From NCBI RefSeq assembly GCF_000007205.1, contig NC_005043.1:992001-1056000 (forward strand): a DNA stretch of 64,000 nucleotides, in the 5' to 3' direction. The notes beneath the pieces are model-generated. The model searched no databases. It was not told where the DNA came from and was given only the letters and a program-made list of their open reading frames with translations. The stretch comes from Chlamydia pneumoniae TW-183 (GTDB lineage: Bacteria > Chlamydiota > Chlamydiia > Chlamydiales > Chlamydiaceae). The translations under genes were made by a program, and so were the position numbers. Positions 1-12,730 of this stretch are shown here, one piece after another; position 1 is the first letter of the stretch; the number at the start of each line of letters is the position of its first letter.

Positions 1-843
1 ACTCCAGGAAAACTCCTCGTTGGAATTCTACTAGCTCTCGTAGTGATCCCCGTGTTAGCAGGAGGAAATAACCGTATATTAAGATTCTCTGCTCGTGTGA
101 TTCCCTTCATAGCAGGATTTTACTGTATTTCTTGCGGGATCATTCTCTTCCAACATGCCTCGGCTATTCTTCCCGCAATCAAACTGATATGCTCTTCAGC
201 ATTCGGCATTAAAGCCGGACTCGCTGGAATCGGAGGCTATACTCTTTCGCAAGTCATCTCTACAGGGATTAACCGTGCTGTCATGGCTACAGATTGCGGC
301 AGCGGAATGGTATCTATTTTGCAAGCAAATACAAAAAGCAAAAATCCTGTTGTAGACGGACTCGTTACTCTAGTCCCCCCAGTCATTGTGATGGTTGTTT
401 GCTCTATTACAATGCTCGTTCTAATTGTCTCAGGAGCTTACAGCTCAGGAGCCCAAGGAACTCTAATGGTCATGAGTGCCTTTAAAAATAGCCTCGGCTC
501 TCTAGGTAGTGTGATTGTTATTCTCGCTATGGCCCTATTCGGATATACAACAATATTGACATGGTTTGCTTGCGCAGAAAAAAGTTTACAATATATGATC
601 CCAGGAAGACGAGCAAATCTATGGTTGAAGGCTATATACGTCTTGATCATTCCTCTAGGGGGTGTTATCGATATGCGTATGATTTGGGCCTTATCTGACA
701 CAGGTTTTTCTGGTATGGTCATTCTGAACTGCATAGCTCTAATCGCCTTACTGAAAGATGTACTATCCACAAACCGCGATGTTGCTTTGCTTAAAGAACG
801 CGAGTGCTCTGTTGCAGATCCTGTGCGTAATCTAGATGCTTAA
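1..843 (+). CDS. Sodium:alanine/glycine symporter (AGCS family), C-terminal part
   Basis: The reading frame is open at the left edge, so the gene begins before the window; the GTG at 43 is not a credible start. About 280 codons are visible. The protein is strongly hydrophobic with several membrane spans. It contains a Gly-rich stretch with GINRAVMATDCGSGMVSI, which resembles the conserved AGCS segment where a soluble loop carries small residues and a charged pair, and a late FGYTTILTWFACAEKS segment typical of the family end. AGCS carriers import alanine or glycine with sodium across the inner membrane. The C. trachomatis counterpart is annotated as a D-Ala/Gly permease (dagA), and the next gene follows 12 bases on with an AAAGGAGAAG ribosome site, so the two are probably cotranscribed. 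Substrate choice (L-Ala, D-Ala or Gly) cannot be told from sequence. Confidence 0.85.
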   Translation, partial: TPGKLLVGILLALVVIPVLAGGNNRILRFSARVIPFIAGFYCISCGIILFQHASAILPAIKLICSSAFGIKAGLAGIGGYTLSQVISTGINRAVMATDCGSGMVSILQANTKSKNPVVDGLVTLVPPVIVMVVCSITMLVLIVSGAYSSGAQGTLMVMSAFKNSLGSLGSVIVILAMALFGYTTILTWFACAEKSLQYMIPGRRANLWLKAIYVLIIPLGGVIDMRMIWALSDTGFSGMVILNCIALIALLKDVLSTNRDVALLKERECSVADPVRNLDA

Positions 844-855
844 AGGAGAAGAATC

Positions 856-1308
856 ATGCAATTATTGTCCCCAGCGTTTGCTTATGGCGCCCCAATTCCT
901 AAGAAGTATACATGCCAAGGCGCAGGGATTTCCCCTCCCTTGACTTTTGTAGACGTCCCCGGTGCAGCGCAAAGTCTTGCTTTGATTGTCGAAGACCCTG
1001 ATGTTCCTAAAGAAATTCGTAGCGATGGCCTGTGGATCCACTGGATAGTCTATAACCTATCCACCACAATTACTAATCTTGCCGAAGGAGCTGAAATCTT
1101 CGCTGTGCAAGGATTAAATACTTCTGGAAAGCCTGTCTATGAAGGTCCCTGTCCTCCAGATAAACAGCACCGCTACTTCTTTACTCTATTTGCTCTTGAC
1201 GTAGTTCTTCCAGAAGAAGAAAACGTCACCCGTGATCAGCTATATGAAGCAATGGAATTCCATATTATAGAACAAGCAGAGTTAATGGGAACTTACGAGA
1301 AAAGTTAG
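856..1308 (+). CDS. ybcL: YbhB/YbcL-family PEBP-like protein
   Basis: A 150-residue protein of the phosphatidylethanolamine-binding (RKIP-like) fold. The PEBP signature is visible: the DPDVP motif near residue 49, the following LWIHWIVYNL strand, and the GPCPPDKQHRYFFTLFALD block near residue 95 that forms the anion-binding pocket. Length matches bacterial YbhB/YbcL proteins (about 150-160 residues). There is no signal peptide, so it should be cytoplasmic. The start ATG at 856 has AAAGGAGAAG just upstream. It lies 12 bases after the alanine symporter gene. The role of bacterial PEBPs is poorly known, so only the family is asserted. Its stop codon lies inside a hairpin shared with the opposing SET gene. 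Confidence 0.88.
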   Translation: MQLLSPAFAYGAPIPKKYTCQGAGISPPLTFVDVPGAAQSLALIVEDPDVPKEIRSDGLWIHWIVYNLSTTITNLAEGAEIFAVQGLNTSGKPVYEGPCPPDKQHRYFFTLFALDVVLPEEENVTRDQLYEAMEFHIIEQAELMGTYEKS

Positions 1309-1335
1309 AATTTATTCCTCTTCAGGAATAAATTC
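1308..1335. terminator. Bidirectional hairpin at the ybcL/SET convergent ends
   Basis: A perfect 11-bp inverted repeat (arms 1308-1318 and 1325-1335, 6-base loop). The last base of the ybcL stop codon is the first base of the left arm, and the stop plus last codons of the opposing SET gene are embedded in it. Arms are AT-rich. It is well placed to end both convergent transcripts. Confidence 0.65.
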
Positions 1336-1977
1336 CTCTCGCTTCTTCCTGTGTTTCCAATATAGCGGGCCATAGTGATAGCAAATTTCTTGGCCCGCAT
1401 ATATCGGTGCTATTGTCCTGATAATCACGTGAAACAATCCCTCACTGAAAACCCCGATAGCTTCCGCATTAGGTTGTTCGCTGTGATTGATAAAACGTGT
1501 GACGTTTCCCTGCTTCCCACTATCAATAGTAAAATATCTTAAAGTGAATAAAGGCATCGGATAACGAAAACAATAATCGTTCTCATCCATCCAAATTGCC
1601 TGCCGGTGACGCAAAATTCCCGTGTATTCTCCGATATATGTCCAAGGAGCAATTTCATCACGAGCAAAAACTCCATACCCTACGTGCGCATTAATCCAAC
1701 AGACAGAAACCGGTGGAGCTGGAGGACATAATAGATCTTGCTTGTGTAGTTTTCCTAACCACTTGGCTAGAGGAGAAATCAAACGACGTTTTTCCGATTT
1801 GTGACAAAGAGTCTCAATTTGCTGTTCTACCTTCCAGTTAGAAAAAACTAAAGAAGGAAGAAACCGAAAATGAAGAAGTTCACTCGCTCGGTCTAAAGAA
1901 TACGGCTGGCTATCTCGCCAATCATTGTTCAAAGAAATGTGTATAGAAGAACAAGGTTCCGTAGTTACCGTGGACAT
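1312..1977 (-). CDS. SET-domain protein lysine methyltransferase (cpnSET/NUE-like)
   Basis: A 221-residue protein whose second half is a SET domain (about residues 98-205). It has GYGVFARDEI near residue 100, then IGEYTG near 115 (cofactor site), RFINHS at 161-166 (the NHS knot motif) and EICYHYG near 197 with the catalytic-type Tyr. SET enzymes transfer a methyl group from S-adenosylmethionine to lysine. From published work on chlamydiae, the C. pneumoniae homolog (cpnSET) acts on histone H1-like proteins Hc1/Hc2, and the C. trachomatis homolog (NUE, CT737) is a secreted effector that modifies histones. The gene overlaps the end of yycJ by 13 bases, so it is the last gene of a ftsK-yycJ-SET operon. 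The N-terminal 95 residues match no domain I recognise. Bacterial or host target is not decided by sequence. Confidence 0.9.
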   Translation of the reverse strand: MSTVTTEPCSSIHISLNNDWRDSQPYSLDRASELLHFRFLPSLVFSNWKVEQQIETLCHKSEKRRLISPLAKWLGKLHKQDLLCPPAPPVSVCWINAHVGYGVFARDEIAPWTYIGEYTGILRHRQAIWMDENDYCFRYPMPLFTLRYFTIDSGKQGNVTRFINHSEQPNAEAIGVFSEGLFHVIIRTIAPIYAGQEICYHYGPLYWKHRKKREEFIPEEE

Positions 1978-2762
1978 GCAACCTCAAGACGAGAAAAGTA
2001 TATTGGAGATGTAATGCCCTGCGCTAATGCAATTTCTGGTGCTATAGAAGTGATAGAAGCTATCGATTCAGATACTGTAGAAAGTGCTAGCTCCGCAGTG
2101 TTACACTCGGTAGACAGGTGAGCAAGATATAACTTCTTTAACTTCGGAGTGATAATCTTTTGTAAAAGCTGACCACACTCTTGGTTAGAAATATGACCTA
2201 ATTTACTCAATACACGCTTTTTGTAAACATCAGGACGTTGAGATTGACGTACCAATTCAGGGGAATGATTGGACTCAATTAATAAGTAATCACAATCATA
2301 GAGTTCATGTGTGATCCAAGAGGTGACCCAACCTAAATCTGTGCAAAAACCCAGTTTCTCTTCGCGATAATGAAAAATAAAAGCCACAGGATCTACAGCA
2401 TCATGAGGTACATTGAACGTCTGTACTTCGAGATCTTGAAAACAAAATGAAGACCCTGTGGAAAATATTTTGAATTCTGGATGGCTATCTAGTAGATGGC
2501 ATAAAGCACGAGCCGTCTCCAAGTTGCAAACAATGGGAGTGTTATACGCCTTAACAAAACTTTTAATCCCGGAGATATGATCAGAATGTTCGTGCGTAAC
2601 AAAAATTGCCTGAATATCTTCAGGATCGATATTCATAGAGAGTAATTCCCGAGTGACGACTTGCTTGCTCACTCCTAAATCAATAAGAATCTTACAAGAA
2701 TCCGTGCCTAGATAAGCAGAATTCCCTTTGGATCCAGAAGCTAAAGGGAAAAAACCTTGCAT
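1965..2762 (-). CDS. yycJ: Metallo-beta-lactamase-fold hydrolase, YycJ/WalJ family
   Basis: A 265-residue MBL-fold protein. The zinc-binding HxHxDH motif is present (HEHSDH, residues 57-62), after a typical GSKGNSAYLGT start and an ILIDLGVS strand; later NVPHDAVDP and a C-terminal LYLAHLS supply further metal-ligand positions. YycJ/WalJ proteins are cytoplasmic, probably acting on nucleic acid (the Bacillus protein is linked to 5'-3' exonuclease activity and to cell wall-division coordination). The start codon lies one base after the ftsK stop, which indicates translational coupling with ftsK. The 3' end overlaps the SET gene by 13 bases. Exact substrate is unknown. Confidence 0.88.
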   Translation of the reverse strand: MQGFFPLASGSKGNSAYLGTDSCKILIDLGVSKQVVTRELLSMNIDPEDIQAIFVTHEHSDHISGIKSFVKAYNTPIVCNLETARALCHLLDSHPEFKIFSTGSSFCFQDLEVQTFNVPHDAVDPVAFIFHYREEKLGFCTDLGWVTSWITHELYDCDYLLIESNHSPELVRQSQRPDVYKKRVLSKLGHISNQECGQLLQKIITPKLKKLYLAHLSTECNTAELALSTVSESIASITSIAPEIALAQGITSPIYFSRLEVACPR

Positions 2763-2763
2763 G

Positions 2764-5184
2764 CTAACCTTCCAGAGGATTCTGTATCAGGATTTGACGA
2801 GGCTTAGCTCCTTCCGAAGGCCCAATAATTCTAGCTTCTTCAAGTTGATCAATTAAACTAGCTGCTCGGGCATAACCAATTTTTAATTTTCTTTGAAGGA
2901 AGGTGGTTGAAGCATTCCCCGTCTGTAAAATTAAGGTTTTCGCCTGAGCAAATAAAGGATCTTTTTCTCCAGAGTTATCAGAATCAGAATCATCAAAAGC
3001 ATGGAAAGAAGGAATCACATATTGTGTAGGGAATCTAGAACATAGATCTTGAATGACTTTGTTTATGTCCTCATCACAAATGTAGGCACCCTGAGCTCGT
3101 ATAGTTCCAAAAACAGAAGGAAGAAGTACAAGCATATCACCATTTCCCATCAGATTCTCTGCACCAGGTTCATCAATGATAATCTGACTATTCACTTTAT
3201 TGGAGACCTTAAAAGAAATTCGAGAGGGGAAATTTGCTTTAATTAAACCTGTAATTACCTCTCTTGAAGGGCGTTGCGTTGCTAAAATCAGATGAATCCC
3301 TACAGCTCTAGCCATCTGAGCTAAGCGAATGATAGGAGTTTCAATATCTTGGGATGACGAGAGAAGCAAATCAGATAACTCATCAATGATCCCTACCATA
3401 AAGGGCATAGTTTCACGAATCTCCCTGTCGTAAGAAGCCTCAATCGTTTTATTGCGAGTGCGGGAGTTAAACGCTTGTATATTGCGCAAACCCAAATATC
3501 TCAAAATCTCATAACGAGATTCCATTTCCTTAACTAACCAAACTAAAGCATTGTACACTTCTCTTGATTCGGTAATCACAGGAGATAACATATGAGGTAA
3601 TTGCGAATACCCAGTGAGCTCTACTTTTTTAGGATCAATAATGACGAGTTTAATTTCAGAAGGTAAGGTCGTCATAATCATAGACATGACAATCGTGTTA
3701 ATACATACAGATTTCCCAGATCCTGTAGTACCAGCAATAATGAGATGAGGCATCGTAGCTAAATCAGCCCAAAGATTGTCACCATTTGCTTTCTTCCCTA
3801 ACAACAAGGGAATCTGCAATTTACGATTTGTCTTCTGATAGTCTTCTAATAAATCACGAAAATTCACAGCTTGAGGAAAAGGTGTGGGAATTTCAATACC
3901 CACAGCAGCTTTCCCCGGAATCGGAGCAATAATCCGTATGCTCGAAGCTTGGAGTTTTAAAGCTATATCATTTTCTAAAGATTTGATTTTCTGAACCTTA
4001 ACTCCAGAATGAGGTAACACTTCAAAAGCTGCTAATGTCGGTCCTGAACAGATGTTGCCAAGGTCCGCATCAATTCCAAAACTCGTAAGAGTCTGTTTTA
4101 AAATCAGAGCTTTTCTCTCTAGCTCAGCTTGTAAGGACTCGGGACGAGCTTCTCTGTTTTTACTAAGTAAATGATATTGCGGAAGATCATTTTCAGGGAC
4201 TGCTAAACTTTTTAATTTAGGAAGAGCCGCTCTTTCCTTGCCTTTGGATTCCCTCACTACAGTGGGAGTCGAAGATAGCGCAATTGTTTTCCCTTCTTTC
4301 GCTTTATTCTCTTGAGGCTCAACAAATTTTGTCAGGAAACGCTTGCAAGGATGAGGAGTTAGGAAAAAGGACTCTTTCTTAGAACCGGGGATCTCTTCCT
4401 GAGGTAAGGGAGAAATAGACCCATCTAAAATGATAGTCTCAGAAACTCGACGTGGCGAAGGTTGCGATTTCGTACAAGAAAAAGGATTCTTGGAAACAAA
4501 AGGAACCGAAGGCTTAGGAAGATAGTTTCGCCTATTTATTAATTTTTTTAAATTTTTGAAACAAGTTTGGAAAAAAGAGCAAAAAGCCTTTTTGACCCCG
4601 TCTTGAAAGGTTTTTTTTTTTAATAAAGCAATGCCTCCGCAAAGATAAAGGACGGAGAATAGCATCACGAATCCAAAAATTAGAGCAGTTCCTACAGACC
4701 CAATTAAATGTTTTAGACAAAAAGATTGGCCTTCGTAAAACAGATAGAAAGGGATTCCACCCACATAAGAGACAGGAGGATTATTCCCTAAAATAAACTT
4801 TGGAAGACGTGTATCTAATAAAGCAGGAAGCGTTCCTACTGGAGATAACATGGATAAGAGAATCGCAGAACAAAAGGGGAGAGAAAGAAATGCCGCAGCT
4901 TTATAGAAGAAAAGCGGTCGAGGAGTCCTTCTGAAGTACAAAAAAGATAACCAAAGAAAATATAAAGGGATAAAAAATGCCGCGGCACCAAAGAAATAAA
5001 GTAGAAAAGAACTAAATGACCAACCTAATAGACCTATCCAATTCTGTGTGCACGGCTGATCTCTATGAAAACTCCATAGACTGAGACCAGAAAAACACGC
5101 GAAAAATAAATATAAACTGGCTTTAGCTGCTAAAGGCAAAGTCGGAAGACGAGGGTGCCTGCTCTTTTTTCTTTCTCTTATCAT
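2764..5184 (-). CDS. ftsK: DNA translocase FtsK
   Basis: An 806-residue FtsK/SpoIIIE-family protein. The first 200 residues hold four hydrophobic membrane segments; a low-complexity, Ser/Pro/Lys-rich linker spans about 210-340; the alpha-beta motor follows with Walker A GTTGSGKS near 485 and Walker B LVIIDPKK near 515; the C-terminal 65 residues look like the winged-helix gamma domain (TFLQRKLKIGYARAASLIDQ). FtsK pumps double-stranded DNA at the division site and activates XerCD recombination at dif. In chlamydiae, which lack FtsZ, FtsK is reported to act early in divisome assembly. The linker is much shorter than in E. coli. It heads the ftsK-yycJ-SET operon and starts 87 bases downstream of tRNA-His, so the tRNA could be read into it. 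Confidence 0.97.
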   Translation of the reverse strand: MIRERKKSRHPRLPTLPLAAKASLYLFFACFSGLSLWSFHRDQPCTQNWIGLLGWSFSSFLLYFFGAAAFFIPLYFLWLSFLYFRRTPRPLFFYKAAAFLSLPFCSAILLSMLSPVGTLPALLDTRLPKFILGNNPPVSYVGGIPFYLFYEGQSFCLKHLIGSVGTALIFGFVMLFSVLYLCGGIALLKKKTFQDGVKKAFCSFFQTCFKNLKKLINRRNYLPKPSVPFVSKNPFSCTKSQPSPRRVSETIILDGSISPLPQEEIPGSKKESFFLTPHPCKRFLTKFVEPQENKAKEGKTIALSSTPTVVRESKGKERAALPKLKSLAVPENDLPQYHLLSKNREARPESLQAELERKALILKQTLTSFGIDADLGNICSGPTLAAFEVLPHSGVKVQKIKSLENDIALKLQASSIRIIAPIPGKAAVGIEIPTPFPQAVNFRDLLEDYQKTNRKLQIPLLLGKKANGDNLWADLATMPHLIIAGTTGSGKSVCINTIVMSMIMTTLPSEIKLVIIDPKKVELTGYSQLPHMLSPVITESREVYNALVWLVKEMESRYEILRYLGLRNIQAFNSRTRNKTIEASYDREIRETMPFMVGIIDELSDLLLSSSQDIETPIIRLAQMARAVGIHLILATQRPSREVITGLIKANFPSRISFKVSNKVNSQIIIDEPGAENLMGNGDMLVLLPSVFGTIRAQGAYICDEDINKVIQDLCSRFPTQYVIPSFHAFDDSDSDNSGEKDPLFAQAKTLILQTGNASTTFLQRKLKIGYARAASLIDQLEEARIIGPSEGAKPRQILIQNPLEG

Positions 5185-5271
5185 GGGCTACATAAGATTC
5201 TAAGTATTGTCGAGCTTCGTTATAGATTTCGTTATATCAAGAAAAACAAAAGAAACAAAGAAGATAAAGAG

Positions 5272-5346
<75 letters not shown>

Positions 5347-5886
5347 AAACCATATAAAATTAAGGAAAATATTAGCTTCAGTCTGAAATTTAGCCAAGAT
5401 AAAAAGGTCAGAATAGGAAATCTCAATGTTCTCACTAAGATAAGTAGTATGAATTTCTTGAAAAACAGCAAACATAACGTTCTTTGAATTCAAATAGAAA
5501 ACCAGGACAGGGAAAACCGGAGCTCATTGCGAATAGAAATAGGGTTTATGAATAAAAATGCATTATTTTTTTCGCGAAATTTTAGCCCTTACAGCCCCTT
5601 CTGGAGCAGAAAATGGTTTTTTGCAAAAAAAGAAAAAAATAAAAAGCAAACGAAATGCGTTGCGAAAAAAATGCCATTTTTTATAGGATGTTGCTTTCTT
5701 CTTAAGTGAAACAAACAAAGAAGAAGAGTCCACACTTCGATGTGGATACGCAACGAAAGTTTGAGTATCTGTAGTTTATAGGTTTTTAAATTTTTCTTCT
5801 TAACAATGCAAATGAGATAGAATGCAGGCCAGTATAAAATGCTTGTGAGGATCTTTTGAAGGATCTGTTAATTTTTTTTATTTTTT
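5347..5886 (+). other. Divergent AT-rich region and rRNA leader
   Basis: This 540-base stretch between tRNA-His and 16S is AT-rich with long A and T runs. I see no credible gene; short frames here are low-complexity. It should hold the rRNA promoter, since transcription must start upstream of the processing stem arm at 5799. A weak candidate is TTGAGT at 5761 with a TTTAAA-like box near 5785, but I would not assign it firmly. A small hairpin (TCCACA/TGTGGA, 5730-5746) has a TTCG-containing loop and no U-tract. The tRNA-His promoter must also lie here, on the opposite strand. Confidence 0.5.
5799..5825 (+). other. 16S rRNA processing stem, left arm
   Basis: These 27 bases are the reverse complement of 7498-7524 with 25 of 27 positions paired. 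The two arms bracket 16S rRNA, so the precursor can form a long duplex of the kind cut by RNase III. This shows that transcription starts upstream of 5799. Confidence 0.85.
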
Positions 5887-7437
<1,551 letters not shown>

Positions 7438-7497
7438 TAAGGACAAGGAAGGTTGTTTTTAACAACCCGACTAGGTTGGGCAAGTATTTTATATTCC

Positions 7498-7524
7498 GCA
7501 TTCTATTTCTTTTGCATTGTTAAG
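7498..7524 (+). other. 16S rRNA processing stem, right arm
   Basis: Pairs with 5799-5825 at 25 of 27 positions across the 1.6-kb 16S loop. It is the expected partner of the left arm for RNase III release of pre-16S rRNA. Confidence 0.85.
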
Positions 7525-7601
7525 GTTGTTTTCAAAACATTCAGTATATGATCAAGTATGTTATGTAAATAATCATGGTAACAAGTATTTTTCACATATA
7601 A

Positions 7602-7648
7602 TAATAGACGTTTAAGAATATCTGTCTTTAGGTGAAGTTAACTTGCAT
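7602..7648 (+). other. 23S rRNA processing stem, left arm
   Basis: Blocks TAATAGACG, TTAAGAA, TCTTTAG and AACTTGCAT occur here, and their complements occur in reverse order at 10648-10685, separated by small internal loops. The arms enclose the whole 23S gene. Confidence 0.8.
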
Positions 7649-7663
7649 GGATCAAAAATTTAC

Positions 7664-10601
<2,938 letters not shown>

Positions 10602-10608
10602 ATCATAT

Positions 10609-10629
10609 AAAAAGCTGAATAAGCTTTTT
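10609..10629 (+). other. Small hairpin between 23S and 5S
   Basis: An 8-bp stem (AAAAAGCT at 10609-10616 and AGCTTTTT at 10622-10629) with a 5-base loop. It resembles a weak terminator but lies inside the operon before 5S and inside the 23S processing stem, so it is more likely a processing structure. Confidence 0.5.
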
Positions 10630-10647
10630 TGTTGAATTAGTCGATTT

Positions 10648-10685
10648 ATGCAAGTTTACTAAAGACTCTTCTTAAGCGTCTATTA
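10648..10685 (+). other. 23S rRNA processing stem, right arm
   Basis: Complementary in blocks to 7602-7648 (ATGCAAGTT, CTAAAGA, TTCTTAA, CGTCTATTA). It lies between 23S and 5S and is the expected RNase III partner of the left arm. Confidence 0.8.
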
Positions 10686-10713
10686 GTATACGTGAAAATA
10701 CGTTACAAGATTT

Positions 10714-10830
10714 AGCTTGGCGATACTGGAGAAAGGGATACACCTGATACCATTCCGAACTCAGAAGTTAAGCCTTTTATCGCTGATGGTACTATACACA
10801 AGAGTATGGGAGAGTAAGTCGTTGCCAAGC
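10714..10830 (+). rRNA. rrf: 5S ribosomal RNA
   Basis: The GCTTGGCGAT start at about 10715 pairs with the GTTGCCAAGC end at 10821-10830 to form helix I. The internal block CCATTCCGAACTCAGAAGTTAAGCC is the conserved 5S loop B/C region. Length is about 116 bases. It is the last gene of the operon and is followed by a strong terminator. Confidence 0.96.
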
Positions 10831-10870
10831 TTTCTATTATATGTTTCTTAATACATAATTAAGAATTTCA

Positions 10871-10903
10871 AAAGAGGATAATTTTTTTATCCTCTTTTTT
10901 TTT
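10871..10903 (+). terminator. rRNA operon terminator
   Basis: An 11-bp stem (arms 10871-10881 and 10887-10897, AAAGAGGATAA type) with a T loop, running into a nine-T tract at 10895-10903. A classic intrinsic terminator 40 bases after 5S. Confidence 0.93.
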
Positions 10904-10989
10904 GCTGTTTTTTGATAAACCTATTTACCCAGCTTGTTTCTATTTAAAAGTGATTTCATTGTTTTTAAAATAAAAAATTCGCTGTACAC

Positions 10990-11535
10990 ATGCCCGTTCC
11001 TATAGATAATTCCTCTCGCAACCTACAAGAAGTTCCAGAAAGCCTAGAAGACCTCGAACAACACGCAGAAGAATCTCCTACTCATCAAAGTGCAGAAAGC
11101 AGTTCTTTGCAACTGTCTCTAGCCTCCTCAGCAATTTCTAGTAGAGTAGAACAACTATCTTCCCTCGTCTTAGGAATGGAAAATTCAGATTTCTCCTCTT
11201 TAAGAGACGTTCCTATCTTCTCAGCTATCTACGAATCTTCAACACACACACCTGTCCCCACTCCTCTAGTTGGCGTGGGATATATCAACGGAAGTCAATC
11301 AGGATACTACGATACACAAAGAGAATCTCTTCACCTCAGCCAATTGTTAGGAAGCCGAAGAGTTGAAGTTGTCTATAACCAAGGAAACTTCATGGAGGCC
11401 TCTTTGCTAAATCTGTGCCCCAGAAGACCTCGAAGAGATCCCTCTCCAATTTCTTTAGCTCTATTAGAGCTCTGGGAAGCATTTTTTTTAGAACACCCCC
11501 CAGGTAGCACTTTTAATCCAATATTTTTTTGGTAA
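10990..11535 (+). CDS. Fragment 1 of the split membrane protein (N-terminal)
   Basis: A 181-codon frame, rich in Ser, Glu and Leu for the first 70 residues and without a signal peptide. It contains a GVGYINGSQSGYYDTQRES segment near residue 97, which suggests a folded domain beginning there. The last few residues (FW then stop) arise from the shift at the T7 run, since the neighbouring frame supplies the natural continuation. The start ATG at 10990 has no clear Shine-Dalgarno site. If annotated alone it would be a hypothetical protein; I consider it a piece of the 10990-12876 unit. Confidence 0.55.
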   Translation: MPVPIDNSSRNLQEVPESLEDLEQHAEESPTHQSAESSSLQLSLASSAISSRVEQLSSLVLGMENSDFSSLRDVPIFSAIYESSTHTPVPTPLVGVGYINGSQSGYYDTQRESLHLSQLLGSRRVEVVYNQGNFMEASLLNLCPRRPRRDPSPISLALLELWEAFFLEHPPGSTFNPIFFW

Positions 11536-11590
11536 CGGAGCTTTCTATGTTCGCGAAGCTCTCCGCCTAACTCCGCATGCACAGAATATA

Positions 11591-12730
11591 GTGCTCGTTG
11601 GTATCTGTCCTTCTCTATATCCAGAACATCCTCGCTCCTTTTATTATCGTGTTTCTGGAGATATAGGCTCCCGATTCGACGATAGAGGATTTGTAAACTC
11701 TGGAGTCGAAACCCTGCCATACTCTTCAGGCAGCTTTGGGATTTTTTGGATCTCGTTTACGGATCCCACATTTAATTTTGCTATCGTAAATACCTTTATG
11801 CGAACTGCAGGGATCAATGAAGTCTCTAGACCCATGACACAAGATACAGAAACTTCATTGATAGAAATGAGAGACCTAAGTGAACAACAAGAAGCGAATA
11901 ACACAGATTCTTTAGAGCAAGAAGAGAGCTTAATGGGTATTGTAGGACATACTGTGGGAGGAGTTTCCATGACCGTGACCTCCAGTCCAAATATCTTTTA
12001 TCGTATACAAACACTTCTGGGACTGCCAGAGACTCTTGCAGAAGCTGAAGAAAATCCTACCTTCCCAAATTCTACTATAGATAGCCTTGCAGAAATAATG
12101 ATGAACCTCGTAAGGATCTCTGATGCTGTCTCTATTTTCTGGATTTTTCCTATCGTAGATACTACATATAATGGAGTTTTATTAGCCGTCTGTATCGGCT
12201 TCTTCGGAATCAATGGGATTTGTTCCACGTTCCTTATGCTTACGAATCCACGCTCTCGTCGAGATAGATGGAGGAATTTACGCATCATGGTTCTTTGCTA
12301 TCGTTCTTTGGGAAGCGGAATGAATCTCTTTGATCTTAGCAATAATGTGCGCATGGCAGCACGTAGGCATGTGACATCATGTACAGTAGCTCTCTATGCT
12401 ATGGTCACTCTATTTGGATGGACAGTAGCAATACAAGATGCTTTGCAATATGGTTTCCCTAGCGTTCGGGATGCCTTCTATAGATATTGCTTACGCCACA
12501 GATATTGCTTAACTCAAAGAAACGAAGACTCTCTGCAAACTACAGGAACGCGCTTTCAGGTTACCCGTACACATCTAGAAGATCAACAGATGGTGGCTTC
12601 TATTTTGAATTTGAGTGTTTTTGGGCTCTTTTTTGGATTCGTAGGGCTAATGACCACGTTTGGAGGATTAGAAATCTCACCATCTTGTCGGTGGGATGCA
12701 GCAAATAACCGAACGGTAGGTATTTTTTAG
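11591..12730 (+). CDS. Fragment 2 of the split membrane protein (middle)
   Basis: A 379-codon frame whose first in-frame start is a GTG at 11591, but the frame is open back to 11492 and the coding character continues upstream (GAFYVREALRLTPHAQN), so that GTG is not a natural start. It carries an acidic loop (SLEQEESL) near residue 109 and three hydrophobic segments near residues 180, 265 and 335. The end (RTVGIF then stop) is created by the T6 run; the hydrophobic C-terminal tail continues in frame 1 to 12876. Confidence 0.55.
   Translation: MLVGICPSLYPEHPRSFYYRVSGDIGSRFDDRGFVNSGVETLPYSSGSFGIFWISFTDPTFNFAIVNTFMRTAGINEVSRPMTQDTETSLIEMRDLSEQQEANNTDSLEQEESLMGIVGHTVGGVSMTVTSSPNIFYRIQTLLGLPETLAEAEENPTFPNSTIDSLAEIMMNLVRISDAVSIFWIFPIVDTTYNGVLLAVCIGFFGINGICSTFLMLTNPRSRRDRWRNLRIMVLCYRSLGSGMNLFDLSNNVRMAARRHVTSCTVALYAMVTLFGWTVAIQDALQYGFPSVRDAFYRYCLRHRYCLTQRNEDSLQTTGTRFQVTRTHLEDQQMVASILNLSVFGLFFGFVGLMTTFGGLEISPSCRWDAANNRTVGIF

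Larger units (their letters stand above)
7438..7663 (+). other. 16S-23S internal transcribed spacer, no tRNA
   Basis: About 226 AT-rich bases with no cloverleaf. It holds the right arm of the 16S stem (7498-7524) and the left arm of the 23S stem (7602-7648). A small hairpin (GGTTGTT/AACAACC, 7451-7467) follows the 16S 3' end. Many bacteria place tRNA-Ile/Ala here; this spacer has none. Confidence 0.85.

Noticed and set aside
5527-5709. A 60-codon frame upstream of 16S
   Set aside because: Made of A/T runs (Lys, Phe, Asn) with no ribosome site; part of the rRNA leader region.
5730-5746. Hairpin TCCACA/TGTGGA as a terminator
   Set aside because: Only a 6-bp stem and no U-tract in either direction; left unassigned.
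5833-5840. TATAAAAT as the -10 box of the rRNA promoter
   Set aside because: It lies downstream of the 16S processing stem arm at 5799-5825, which must be transcribed.
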